Below, piece by piece: positions 1-6,849 of a DNA stretch of 18,343 nucleotides (its first letter is position 1; every line of letters begins with the position of its first letter). Under the pieces are notes generated by a model that was not told where the DNA came from, searched no databases, and worked only from the letters and a program-made list of their open reading frames with translations. The translations under genes and the position numbers were made by a program. Source of the stretch: Lachnospiraceae bacterium UBA3282 (GTDB lineage: Bacteria > Bacillota > Clostridia > Lachnospirales > Lachnospiraceae); contig DETS01000095.1 of the NCBI GenBank assembly GCA_002361735.1, forward strand, positions 1 through 18,343, read 5' to 3'.

Positions 1-195
1 GATATGGTTTTACTTTGTTCGGATGGTTTGACTAACATGGTGGAAGACGAGACGATATGCCGGATTTTGAAAAATGGCAAAAGCCTCAAGGACAGGGTAG
101 AAGAACTGGTACAGACAGCCAACATGAACGGTGGCAGGGACAATATATCGGTGATCGTTATCGAACCGTTAGCAGACGAGGTAGAACATGATTAA
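1..195 (+). CDS. PP2C-type serine/threonine phosphatase, C-terminal fragment
   Basis: This is the 3' end of a gene that begins before the window; the reading frame is open from base 1. PP2C enzymes of this group (Stp/PrpC) remove phosphate from proteins phosphorylated by the partner PASTA kinase, using two metal ions. The visible 64 residues hold two family hallmarks: LLCSDGLTNMV, where the Asp is a metal ligand, and GGRDNISVIVI near the end, with the last conserved metal-binding Asp. The kinase gene starts 8 bases before this stop codon, so the two are translationally coupled. The pair is a standard phosphatase-kinase operon. The N-terminal two thirds, including the first metal-binding motifs, cannot be seen, so activity of the whole protein is inferred. 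Confidence 0.93.
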   Translation, partial: DMVLLCSDGLTNMVEDETICRILKNGKSLKDRVEELVQTANMNGGRDNISVIVIEPLADEVEHD

Positions 196-2290
196 GATAG
201 GTATGATGATAGGGGACCGCTATGAGATCCTGGAGAAGATCGGGACCGGCGGCATGTCAGATGTATATAAGGCAAAAGATCATAAGCTGAACCGTTTTGT
301 GGCGGTGAAGGTCCTGAAACAGGAGTTTAGCGAAAACGCTAACTTTGTATCGAAATTCCGTATTGAAGCACAGGCGGCGGCGGGGCTTATGCACCCTAAT
401 ATCGTCAACGTCTACGACGTGGGCGAGGAGGGGGATAACCACTACATTGTCATGGAGTTGGTGGACGGCATCACCCTCAAGAAATATATCGAGAAAAAGG
501 CGAGACTCTCCGTAAAGGAAGCGGTCAGCATTGCGATTCAGGTCTCAATGGGCATTGAGGCGGCACACAATAACCATATCATTCACAGAGATATCAAACC
601 CCAGAATATCATTATCTCCAAAGAAGGGAAGGTAAAGGTGACGGACTTTGGTATCGCCAAGGCAGCCACCAGCAATACCATCACTTCCAATGTCATGGGA
701 AGCGTACATTACACGTCTCCGGAGCAGGCAAGAGGCGGCTACAGCGACGAGAAAAGCGATATCTATTCTTTGGGTGTCACCATGTTTGAGATGCTCACGG
801 GCAGAGTACCTTTTAACGGCGAAACTACGGTAGCCATCGCCATCAAGCATATTCAGGAGGAATTTCCCTCACCCAGAGAATATGTGTCGGAGATTCCGGT
901 CTGTGTGGAGCAGATCGTCTTTAAGTGCTGCCAGAAAAGCCCCGATAGGCGATATCAGTCCATGTCGGAGCTGATCGTCGATCTCAAGCAGTCCTTGATC
1001 AATCCGGACGAAGATTTTGTCAAAGTGGCGGAGCCTGACGAGGAGGCTTCCACCCGTATGATCACGGATAGAGATATGGTGCAGATCAAGCGGCAGTCGG
1101 AGAACAGGGATTCCATGGACGAGGCAATGAGACTGCGGAAAGACAGCAGGACAGCGGAGCGCCAATATCAGGAAGATGAAGACGAGGATTGGGAGGACGA
1201 TGAGGAGGACTACGATCCCAAGATGGAAAAGATCACTACCATATTGGCGGTGGTGGCGGCGCTTTTGATTGGCGGTATCCTGATTTTTATGGTGGGAAGG
1301 ACCATGGGGGTATTTTCCTTTGGGCAGCCGAGAGAAAACGAGGAGCAGGCGGAGGAGACCGAGCAGGTGGAGATGATCCGCGTAGTGGGAATGCACGTGG
1401 ATGAGGCAAAGAGGGCTCTTCTGGATAAAGGTCTTGTGCCGGAGATCCGCTATGAAGTAAATGAATCTTATGATGCGGGAACCGTTTTGCGGGCAAGCGT
1501 GCAGGACGGCTTGATGATCGATAAAGGAACGAATGTGATTCTCACGGTGGCAGAGGCGGCGGAAGGAGTGAAGGTGCCTTCTGTGACAGGGAAATCCCAG
1601 GCGGAAGCTACTTCCATTCTGGAGAAGGAAGGCTTTGTGGTAAATGTGACGGAAAGTCACGATCAGACAGTGGAGAAGGGAAGCGTTATCTCTCAGTCAC
1701 CGGAGGCGGATACCACGGCTTCCGCAGGTTCCAGTATAACGATTCGCGTGAGTCTCGGGGCGGAGGAAGATAAGGTCAGAGTGCCGGAAGTGATTGGGAT
1801 GTCGGAGATGGATGCCATGGCAAGTTTGACGGAGAGTGGTCTTGCCGTGGGGAATGTGACCCAGACCGAGCATGAAGATGCGGCGCTTACAGACAAGGTC
1901 TGCTACCAGAGTTATTCTGTCGGCTCTTATGTGGACAGAGGAACTCCTGTTGATTTGAAGATCAGTACAGGTCCCTCTCAAAAAACTTATCGATATGCCG
2001 AGGGAATCACGGCGCCCACGGAAGATCCGGCGTATCAGGGCGGGATGAAGGTGACGGTGACGCTCACCACCCAGGATGGTACGCAGCTTTTAAGCACCGA
2101 GACGCAAAGCTTTCCCGTGGCGGTCAACTATACGGGAATCAAGTCTCCTTCCGGGACCATCCGTTTCACCTTTACTGTGACGACGGAGGCTACGACGATT
2201 ACCAATCCTGAGACCGGGGAGACGACGACGCAGGAGGGCACTTCTGAGATAAAAACCGTGGAGAGACAGGTCAACTTCATCGAAGAGTAG
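188..2290 (+). CDS. prkC: PASTA-domain membrane serine/threonine protein kinase (PrkC/Stk1 type)
   Basis: A eukaryotic-type kinase that senses muropeptides or lipid II outside the cell and phosphorylates cytoplasmic proteins. The kinase domain spans residues about 12-270: glycine loop GTGGMSDVY, catalytic lysine K41, HRDIKPQN with D135, DFG at 153-155, and an activation segment with TSPEQARG. A strongly acidic Asp/Glu linker follows at about 325-347, then one membrane helix at about 349-372. Three extracellular PASTA repeats follow at about 396-459, 460-526 and 529-597, with a Thr-rich beta-type C-terminal extension to residue 700. The start at 188 is preferred because GAGG lies 6 bases upstream; Met codons at 203 and 206 have no such site. 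It overlaps the phosphatase gene by 8 bases. In Bacillus subtilis, PrkC phosphorylates the neighbouring-gene GTPase CpgA/RsgA, and the same order is seen here. Confidence 0.96.
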   Translation: MIKIGMMIGDRYEILEKIGTGGMSDVYKAKDHKLNRFVAVKVLKQEFSENANFVSKFRIEAQAAAGLMHPNIVNVYDVGEEGDNHYIVMELVDGITLKKYIEKKARLSVKEAVSIAIQVSMGIEAAHNNHIIHRDIKPQNIIISKEGKVKVTDFGIAKAATSNTITSNVMGSVHYTSPEQARGGYSDEKSDIYSLGVTMFEMLTGRVPFNGETTVAIAIKHIQEEFPSPREYVSEIPVCVEQIVFKCCQKSPDRRYQSMSELIVDLKQSLINPDEDFVKVAEPDEEASTRMITDRDMVQIKRQSENRDSMDEAMRLRKDSRTAERQYQEDEDEDWEDDEEDYDPKMEKITTILAVVAALLIGGILIFMVGRTMGVFSFGQPRENEEQAEETEQVEMIRVVGMHVDEAKRALLDKGLVPEIRYEVNESYDAGTVLRASVQDGLMIDKGTNVILTVAEAAEGVKVPSVTGKSQAEATSILEKEGFVVNVTESHDQTVEKGSVISQSPEADTTASAGSSITIRVSLGAEEDKVRVPEVIGMSEMDAMASLTESGLAVGNVTQTEHEDAALTDKVCYQSYSVGSYVDRGTPVDLKISTGPSQKTYRYAEGITAPTEDPAYQGGMKVTVTLTTQDGTQLLSTETQSFPVAVNYTGIKSPSGTIRFTFTVTTEATTITNPETGETTTQEGTSEIKTVERQVNFIEE

Positions 2291-2354
2291 CATGAGAAGA
2301 AATTCTAATCACTCGCAGCAAAGGCTGCTTCGCGAAGAATTTCTATGTCTCATG
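2291..2354. repeat. Branched inverted repeat between kinase and GTPase genes
   Basis: An imperfect inverted repeat starts on the base after the kinase stop codon. CATGAGA (2291-2297) pairs with TCTCATG (2348-2354), and AGAAATTCT (2298-2306) pairs with AGAATTTCT (2336-2344). The only interruption in the 16-bp stem is a 3-base bulge, ATG, at 2345-2347. Inside sits a second small hairpin, GCAGC-AAAG-GCTGC (2315-2328), followed by TTCGCGAA. There is no T run, so it is not a standard terminator. It may be a structured RNA processing signal or a dispersed palindromic element. Confidence 0.7.
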
Positions 2355-2356
2355 CA

Positions 2357-2384
2357 GGAGAATGCCGGAAAGCAGGCATTCTCC
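2357..2384. repeat. Perfect 10-bp hairpin upstream of rsgA
   Basis: GGAGAATGCC (2357-2366) and GGCATTCTCC (2375-2384) form a perfect stem around an 8-base loop. It begins 2 bases after the larger inverted repeat and ends 28 bases before the rsgA start codon. No T run follows, so termination would be weak at best. RNA stability or attenuation between prkC and rsgA is a reasonable inference. Confidence 0.7.
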
Positions 2385-2412
2385 GTATAGAGGATAATAT
2401 AAGGTTAGGGGT

Positions 2413-3291
2413 ATGCAGGGAAAAATCATGAAAGGGATCGCCGGCTTCTACTATGTCCATGTGGAAGGGAAGGGCATATATGAGTGCAAGGCGAAAGGAA
2501 TTTTCAGGAAAGAAGGCATAAAGCCCCTGGTGGGCGATAATGTGGAGCTGGATGTGCTGGATGATGTCGAGATGCTTGGCAACATCAGGCGTATTCTGCC
2601 CCGAAAGAGCGCGCTGGTGCGTCCTGCTGTGGCGAACGTGGATCAGGCGCTCATTCTTTTTGCCATCGTCAAGCCGAATCCGAATTTTAATCTCCTCGAC
2701 AGGTTCCTGATTCGCATGGAACGGCAGAATCTTCCTACGATCGTTTGTTTTAACAAAGAGGATATCGCTTCCCCGGAGGAGAAGGAAGCGCTGCGAAAAT
2801 CTTATGAAACTTGTGGATATCGGGTGTTATTTATAAGCGTGCATGAAAATAAAGGCGTGGATGAGGTACGAAAGATGCTTGCCGGGAAGACTACCACGCT
2901 TGCCGGACCGAGCGGTGTGGGGAAATCTTCACTGATCAATCTGCTTTCGCCCGAAACACAGATGGAGACAGGAGAAATCAGTCAAAAGATAGAGAGAGGA
3001 CGTCACACGACAAGGCATTCGGAGATCATCGCCCTGGGAGAAAGTACATATATTATGGATACCCCGGGCTTTACCTCTTTGGATATTTCGGAGATCACCA
3101 AAGAGGAACTTAGCGGGTACTACCCGGAGTTTCGAGACTATGAGCCATACTGTAAATTTCGGGGCTGTGCACATATCGGCGAGCCTTCCTGCAGAGTCAA
3201 AGAGGCTGTGGAGGAGGGGGCAATCAGCCGGGTGCGGTATGAGAATTATAAGGTTTTGTATCAGGAACTGAAAGAGATCAGGCGGTATTGA
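2413..3291 (+). CDS. rsgA: Ribosome small subunit-dependent GTPase A
   Basis: RsgA (YjeQ/CpgA) is a circularly permuted GTPase that helps late 30S subunit maturation. The 292 residues match the family length. An N-terminal OB fold occupies about 1-70. The permuted GTPase motifs follow in the order G4 NKED (114-117), G1 GPSGVGKSS (165-173, K171) and G3 DTPG (216-219). A C-terminal zinc knuckle has C247, C252, H254 and C260. The start at 2413 matches the MxGKI-K-GFYYV beginning of the family, although the Met at 2428 has an AGGGA site about 7 bases upstream and cannot be excluded. It follows the kinase gene by 122 bases with two hairpins in the gap. In many Firmicutes rpe and thiN come next; here they do not. 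Confidence 0.97.
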   Translation: MQGKIMKGIAGFYYVHVEGKGIYECKAKGIFRKEGIKPLVGDNVELDVLDDVEMLGNIRRILPRKSALVRPAVANVDQALILFAIVKPNPNFNLLDRFLIRMERQNLPTIVCFNKEDIASPEEKEALRKSYETCGYRVLFISVHENKGVDEVRKMLAGKTTTLAGPSGVGKSSLINLLSPETQMETGEISQKIERGRHTTRHSEIIALGESTYIMDTPGFTSLDISEITKEELSGYYPEFRDYEPYCKFRGCAHIGEPSCRVKEAVEEGAISRVRYENYKVLYQELKEIRRY

Positions 3292-3295
3292 CAGT

Positions 3296-3356
3296 TGCCT
3301 CTATGCAACCAAACATGACATATTTCCGCGCGATATGTCGCGTTTGGTTGGTGGCA
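3296..3356 (+). terminator. Long hairpin downstream of rsgA, possible terminator
   Basis: CAACCAAAC (3306-3314) pairs with GTTTGGTTG (3342-3350), and GACATAT (3317-3323) pairs with ATATGTC (3333-3339) around a 9-base loop, with one 2x2 internal mismatch. TGCC (3296-3299) and GGCA (3353-3356) can extend the base of the stem. Only three T follow, so intrinsic termination is uncertain. It lies 5 bases after the rsgA stop and abuts the next promoter, so it marks the operon end. Confidence 0.6.
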
Positions 3357-3379
3357 TTTCCGCAAAAATAACGTACAAT
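3351..3379 (+). promoter_or_regulatory. Predicted sigma-A promoter for the acyltransferase operon
   Basis: GTGGCA (3351-3356) and TACAAT (3374-3379) are separated by 17 bases. The -10 matches consensus at 5 of 6 positions and the -35 at 4 of 6. Transcription would start near 3386, giving a leader of about 22 bases. An inverted repeat, ACGTAC (3371-3376) and GTACGT (3390-3395), flanks the predicted start and could be an operator. The -35 overlaps the base of the preceding hairpin. Confidence 0.5.
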
Positions 3380-3407
3380 AGTATGAAAAGTACGTATGGA
3401 GGAAACT

Positions 3408-4469
3408 ATGCGAAAATATTATCTGGACAATATCAGGTGGGCGACGATTCTTTTGGTGATGGCTTACCATGTGTTTTATGCGTTCAATGCCGCAGGGGTG
3501 TTAGGCGGCGTGGGCAGTTTTACAAAAGTACAGTATCAGGATGCCTTTCTGTACTTTGTCTATCCGTGGTTCATGGTGCTGCTGTTTGTGGTCGCGGGTA
3601 TCAGCGCAAGGTATGCGCTGGAACAATGTGCAGGCAGGGAATTTATCGGCAGGAGAACGTGGAAACTTCTGGTGCCTTCGACTCTGGGGCTTTTTACCTA
3701 TCAGTGGATTGTGGGGTATTTTAATATTAAGATTGGCGGCGGTCTGGAGTATCTCCCGTCTTTTCTGATCTATCCTGTGTCTGCGCTCTCAGGTACGGGA
3801 CCGCTGTGGTTTGCACAGGTTCTGTGGCTGTATTCCCTGATCATTGTGTGGATCAGGAAAATGGATAAAGAGGACCGCCTTTGGAAGCTGGGAGAAAAAA
3901 GTAACATGTTCGTGCTTTTGCTGCTGGTGTTTCCGCTCTGGGGAGGCGCGCAGATTCTCAATATGCCGGTGATCACCATCTACCGCTTTGGTATTTACCT
4001 GGTTGCTTTCCTGTTGGGATATCTCGTATTTTCTCATGATACCGTGCAGGAAACTCTGGCAAAGTACGGGCTGTCGCTTCTGCTCGCAGCTATAGTAACA
4101 GGTGTTATTTATACCGTATTTTATTTTGGCGATAATTATACGGAAGATCATGTGCTGAAAAGCTTGTTTACCAACGGTTATGCGTGGCTGATGGTTCTTG
4201 GCATTCTCGGTTTTGGCAAAAAGAACTGTGACAGGCAGAATGGATTCAGCGCCTATATGACAAAGAGCAGTTTTGGGTTTTATGTGCTTCACTATACGTT
4301 TATTGCGCTCCCCTGTTATTATCTGAAAGAGAAAGCGGCATTGCCGGTGCCTGTTGTTTATCTTGCGGCACTGTTGACCGTTTTTGTCTGTACGCCCCTC
4401 TGGTATGAGGTGATGCGCAGGATTCCCGTGATCAGGTGCCTTGTGCTGGGGATTAGGAGAAAAAGATGA
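3408..4469 (+). CDS. Acyltransferase family 3 membrane protein
   Basis: A polytopic membrane protein of the acyltransferase-3 family (PF01757), which moves acyl groups onto cell-surface sugars, glycans or exported molecules. The first segment carries the family pattern YLDNIRW followed by MAYH with the conserved His at residue 21. A second helix follows at about 45-65, then an Arg-rich RRTWKLLVPSTLG loop typical of the family. About ten hydrophobic segments fill the 353 residues. The start at 3408 is chosen over the in-frame ATG at 3396 because GGAGG (3398-3402) sits 5 bases before 3408 and would lie inside the longer form. The gene overlaps the next one by ATGA at 4466-4469. Its acceptor cannot be told from sequence. 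Confidence 0.87.
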   Translation: MRKYYLDNIRWATILLVMAYHVFYAFNAAGVLGGVGSFTKVQYQDAFLYFVYPWFMVLLFVVAGISARYALEQCAGREFIGRRTWKLLVPSTLGLFTYQWIVGYFNIKIGGGLEYLPSFLIYPVSALSGTGPLWFAQVLWLYSLIIVWIRKMDKEDRLWKLGEKSNMFVLLLLVFPLWGGAQILNMPVITIYRFGIYLVAFLLGYLVFSHDTVQETLAKYGLSLLLAAIVTGVIYTVFYFGDNYTEDHVLKSLFTNGYAWLMVLGILGFGKKNCDRQNGFSAYMTKSSFGFYVLHYTFIALPCYYLKEKAALPVPVVYLAALLTVFVCTPLWYEVMRRIPVIRCLVLGIRRKR

Positions 4470-4900
4470 TAAAAGATAATCTGGTGCTGCTTAGAAAGTT
4501 AAATGAATATTCGCAGGAGGAGATCGCGGAAAAAATCGGGATATCGAGACAGGCTTACGGAAAATGGGAGAAGGGAGAGACCGTTCCCGATGTTGAGAAA
4601 TGCGCGAAGCTTGCCGCAGTGTACGGCGTTACGATCGACAGTCTGATCCGCACGGAAAGAATGGATGATCACACGGTGCTGCCGCCTGCTCCAAAGGGAA
4701 AACACATCTTCGGCGCGGTCACCGTTTCGGAGCGCGGACAGATCGTTATTCCCAAGAAGGCGCGGGAAGTCTTTGAGATTAAGGGCGGCGACAGGCTGAT
4801 CCTTTTGGGAGATGAAGACGAAGGGTTGGCGCTTGTAAAGGAAAGCCTGTTTACGGAGCGGGTTAATCAGGCATTGGCGGTGGTGGCTAAAACCACCTGA
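4466..4900 (+). CDS. Transcriptional regulator, XRE helix-turn-helix fused to AbrB/SpoVT domain
   Basis: A 144-residue two-domain DNA-binding protein. Residues 1-62 form an XRE/Cro-type helix-turn-helix, with IAEKIGISRQAYGKWEKGE as the recognition region. Residues about 82-125 form an AbrB/SpoVT swapped-hairpin domain, with VTVSERGQIVIPKKAREVF as its core pattern. AbrB domains dimerise and bind DNA, so the fusion may contact two DNA elements. The ATG overlaps the acyltransferase stop (ATGA), so expression is coupled to that membrane protein and the two probably act together. The 3' end overlaps the oppositely oriented regulator gene by 14 bases, with no terminator between them. Its target genes are unknown; its own operon is the obvious candidate. 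Confidence 0.88.
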   Translation: MIKDNLVLLRKLNEYSQEEIAEKIGISRQAYGKWEKGETVPDVEKCAKLAAVYGVTIDSLIRTERMDDHTVLPPAPKGKHIFGAVTVSERGQIVIPKKAREVFEIKGGDRLILLGDEDEGLALVKESLFTERVNQALAVVAKTT

Positions 4901-5648
4901 TCATCCCCTTCGCCCAGGTCTTGAAAAAGAGCCAGTTTGACGACACATGCGCATCGATGGCGCGGCAGGCATCCTCATAGTTGAAAGGCTGTCGGTTGCT
5001 GATCTGCGTATAGGTTCCGGTGGCGCGGGAGTACCCGAGCGCTACTTTGCCGCTTGCCGCATCTCCGATCGCTACCTGCGCGCCATGGGCTGATGCGCCG
5101 AAGGCAAACTGCCCGAAGGTTAAGGCTCCCATGGAAAAAATGCCGATGGCAACAGCGCCCATGCTGATTACGCCGACGGCAAAACTGCCAAGAGCAATCA
5201 GACCGAAGGCAAATGTGGCAAGAGAGAGCAGTCCCAGAGAGACAATGCCGATCGAGAAGCCGCCCATTGCCGCTAAACCGAGAGCAAACCAACCCTGCGC
5301 AACCAGACCGATGGCGATGACGCCCTTTGCCCGGCGGCCGATACCCAGATTGATGTGCACGAGAGGCAGATTGCCGATCATTTTCTTACTCTTATATTCA
5401 TAGTGGTATCTTCCTTTGCTCGGGCGGGTTCCCGATGTCTCCGGTGACGCCTGCGTTTCCTTCAGAAGATAGTCCGTACTGACTTCGAAAAGTTCGCTGA
5501 TCGCCACGATCTTATCCAGTTCGGGAACCGATTGATCGGTCTCCCATTTGGATACCGACTGTCTGGACACACCCAGCTTCTCCCCGAAGATTTCCTGAGA
5601 AAGTCCCTGCTGCGTTCGTAATCTGTAAATTTTTTCACCGAGTGTCAT
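4887..5648 (-). CDS. XRE-family regulator with a glycine-pentad hydrophobic repeat domain
   Basis: A 253-residue protein. Residues 1-62 are an XRE helix-turn-helix (LSQEIFGEKLGVSRQSVSKWE). A polar linker follows, and residues about 102-205 form a repeat with pattern [AST]-x-G-x-hydrophobic. Gly occurs at 104, 109, 114 and then every fifth residue to 189, with only A144 breaking the series; it resumes one residue out of phase at 195, 200 and 205. From about 110 to 185 there is no charged residue. The segment could be a short solenoid like pentapeptide repeats or a membrane-associated domain; I know no function for it. The C-terminal 45 residues contain a Trp/Phe-rich tail. The start has GGAG 7 bases upstream (5656-5659 on the plus strand). 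It is probably a DNA-binding regulator, but the repeat's role is open. Confidence 0.85.
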   Translation of the reverse strand: MTLGEKIYRLRTQQGLSQEIFGEKLGVSRQSVSKWETDQSVPELDKIVAISELFEVSTDYLLKETQASPETSGTRPSKGRYHYEYKSKKMIGNLPLVHINLGIGRRAKGVIAIGLVAQGWFALGLAAMGGFSIGIVSLGLLSLATFAFGLIALGSFAVGVISMGAVAIGIFSMGALTFGQFAFGASAHGAQVAIGDAASGKVALGYSRATGTYTQISNRQPFNYEDACRAIDAHVSSNWLFFKTWAKGMIRWF

Positions 5649-5784
5649 GTTTTTTCTCCATTTCCATGCTGTTTTTGTTCTACTCTTGCCCTTTTATCGG
5701 TTCGATTTTGGGCGATTTCCCAAGCAGCGTTTTCGCTCCTGATCAGGATGGAGCTTCTTGCGTTAACGTCCCTTGAATGATTCG

Positions 5785-5813
5785 ATTATAGAAAAAATTC
5801 CTGCAGTAATCCA
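5785..5813 (-). promoter_or_regulatory. Possible promoter for the glycine-pentad regulator
   Basis: On the minus strand a perfect TATAAT (plus-strand 5785-5790) has TGGATT 17 bases upstream (5808-5813), which matches the -35 at only 3 of 6 positions. Transcription would begin near 5778, leaving a leader of about 130 bases that includes the 5737-5748 palindrome. Confidence 0.4.
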
Positions 5814-5973
5814 TAAAGGCTGCTTGGAAGTTTGTCAACTGACAGTTGCAGCGCTGAAAAATGCGGCTTCTGCGCGCAATTCCATTTTTTGAATTTACTA
5901 TTATTTTTGACGTAAGATCTCAAAATGTCAACTGTCTTGCGACATATTGATACGGAGATTTTGCTTCATCGGA

Positions 5974-6003
5974 TGGCATTTTTGAATGCCCTTATGTTAA
6001 AAT
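5974..6003 (+). promoter_or_regulatory. Predicted extended -10 promoter with overlapping dyad, upstream of esterase
   Basis: TG-T-TAAAAT (5995-6003) is an extended -10 element, and TGGCAT (5974-5979) lies 18 bases upstream as a weak -35. The dyad GGCATT-TTTG-AATGCC (5975-5990) fills the space between -35 and -10, a position typical of a repressor site. Transcription would start near 6010, about 59 bases before the esterase gene. Confidence 0.45.
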
Positions 6004-6068
6004 GAATGGTAACAGATGATTGTGAAATTTTTTGATGACCCAAATGGATTGAGAAAGAAGGACGGCGC

Positions 6069-6797
6069 ATGGAGCAACGGATAGAGGAATTGCAGATTGC
6101 CGGGTTTTGCTGTCGCTTGTACCTGCCGCCGGATTACGGCGAGGGTACGCAGCGTTACCCGACCATGTATGTCAATGGCGAGATTCCGCTGGAAGAAATA
6201 TTGACTAAATTAGTCAAAATGGGCGTGCAAACCGATTTTATTCTGCTTTCCATCCAACCGAAAAACTGGAACGACGATTTCACACCCTGGGCAGCTCTGG
6301 CGTTTCGGACGGGGGAAGACGCGCCGCAGGGCAGGGCGGATGCCTACTTAGCCTGTCTGACAAAAGAAATAAAGCCATACATGGACACGCATTACCGCAC
6401 AAAGCCCGAGCCGCAGCATACAGCGTTGTTCGGCTATTCGTTGGGCGGGCTGACGGCAGTCTATGCCCTTTACAAAACGGATGTATTTGGCACGGCGGCA
6501 AGTCTTTCAGGATCGCTTTGGTATGACGGTTTTTGCGAATGGATGGAGGGGGAAAAGCTTCTGCGGACGGACTTGTGGGTGTATCTTTCCCTTGGGAAAA
6601 AGGAGGAGCGCAGCAAAAATCCGCGTATGGCTAAAGTGGCGGAATGCACACAGCAGGCAAAGGAGATTCTGGCGGTGCAGCTAAAAAATCAGGTGCACTT
6701 CGAATGGAATGAGGGCGGTCATTTTCACGACATCGAGGGGCGGTTCGCGAAAGCAATTCTGTGGTGGACGGAGGGCTTTAGCGGATGCAGAAGATAG
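6069..6797 (+). CDS. Putative esterase, alpha/beta hydrolase (enterochelin esterase-like family)
   Basis: A 242-residue cytoplasmic protein of the esterase D / enterochelin-esterase-like group (PF00756 type). The nucleophile elbow GYSLGG places the catalytic Ser at residue 124. A His-rich GGHFHD motif near the C-terminus (H218 or H220) supplies the catalytic His. The oxyanion region before the elbow and the DTHYRTKPEPQHTALFG run-up are typical of the family. No signal peptide is present. AAGGA (6058-6062) lies 6 bases before the start codon. It is followed after 52 bases by a lipoprotein gene with no clear terminator between, so the two may be co-transcribed. The natural substrate is unknown; siderophore-ester hydrolysis is one possibility but no siderophore genes are visible. 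Confidence 0.82.
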   Translation: MEQRIEELQIAGFCCRLYLPPDYGEGTQRYPTMYVNGEIPLEEILTKLVKMGVQTDFILLSIQPKNWNDDFTPWAALAFRTGEDAPQGRADAYLACLTKEIKPYMDTHYRTKPEPQHTALFGYSLGGLTAVYALYKTDVFGTAASLSGSLWYDGFCEWMEGEKLLRTDLWVYLSLGKKEERSKNPRMAKVAECTQQAKEILAVQLKNQVHFEWNEGGHFHDIEGRFAKAILWWTEGFSGCRR

Positions 6798-6849
6798 TTC
6801 CCTCTACGGATAAACATATTACTTTTTTATCATAAGAGGAGTTGATTTC

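Larger units (their letters stand above)
5649..6068. other. Divergent intergenic regulatory region (420 bases)
   Basis: No gene is seen here; stop codons are dense in all frames and the region is AT-rich. It separates the minus-strand regulator from the plus-strand esterase. It contains a perfect 12-bp palindrome, TCCTGATCAGGA (5737-5748). It also holds a 6-1-6 palindrome, CAACTG-A-CAGTTG (5836-5848), and a second copy of TGTCAACTG (5833-5841 and 5926-5934). A dyad, GGCATT-TTTG-AATGCC, lies at 5975-5990. Predicted promoters point both ways. These are candidate operators, and no binding protein is known. Confidence 0.6.

Noticed and set aside
869..1660. 263-residue open frame on the minus strand inside the kinase gene
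   Set aside because: It is antisense to a certain gene, His/Leu/Arg-rich as expected of a reversed frame, and has no recognisable motif or binding site.
3396..3407. Upstream ATG for the acyltransferase
   Set aside because: The only good binding site, GGAGG, lies inside this extension and serves the ATG at 3408.
5075..5345. Roughly 30-bp period in the DNA, considered as a CRISPR array or satellite
   Set aside because: The period follows from the protein pentads in an intact reading frame. Units are diverged and there are no unique spacers.
5020..5403. 127-residue plus-strand frame opposite the glycine-pentad repeat
   Set aside because: It is the complement of a repetitive coding sequence. 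Its Pro/Ala/Lys pattern simply mirrors the Gly/Ala pentads, and the minus-strand frame has the helix-turn-helix and a good binding site.
3289..5849. Shared 10-mer TGACAGTTGC at 3289-3298 and 5840-5849
   Set aside because: The first copy includes the rsgA stop codon and lacks the palindromic partner seen in the second, so it is probably coincidence.
5907..5912. TTGACG as a -35 box in the divergent region
   Set aside because: No -10-like hexamer lies 16-18 bases downstream.
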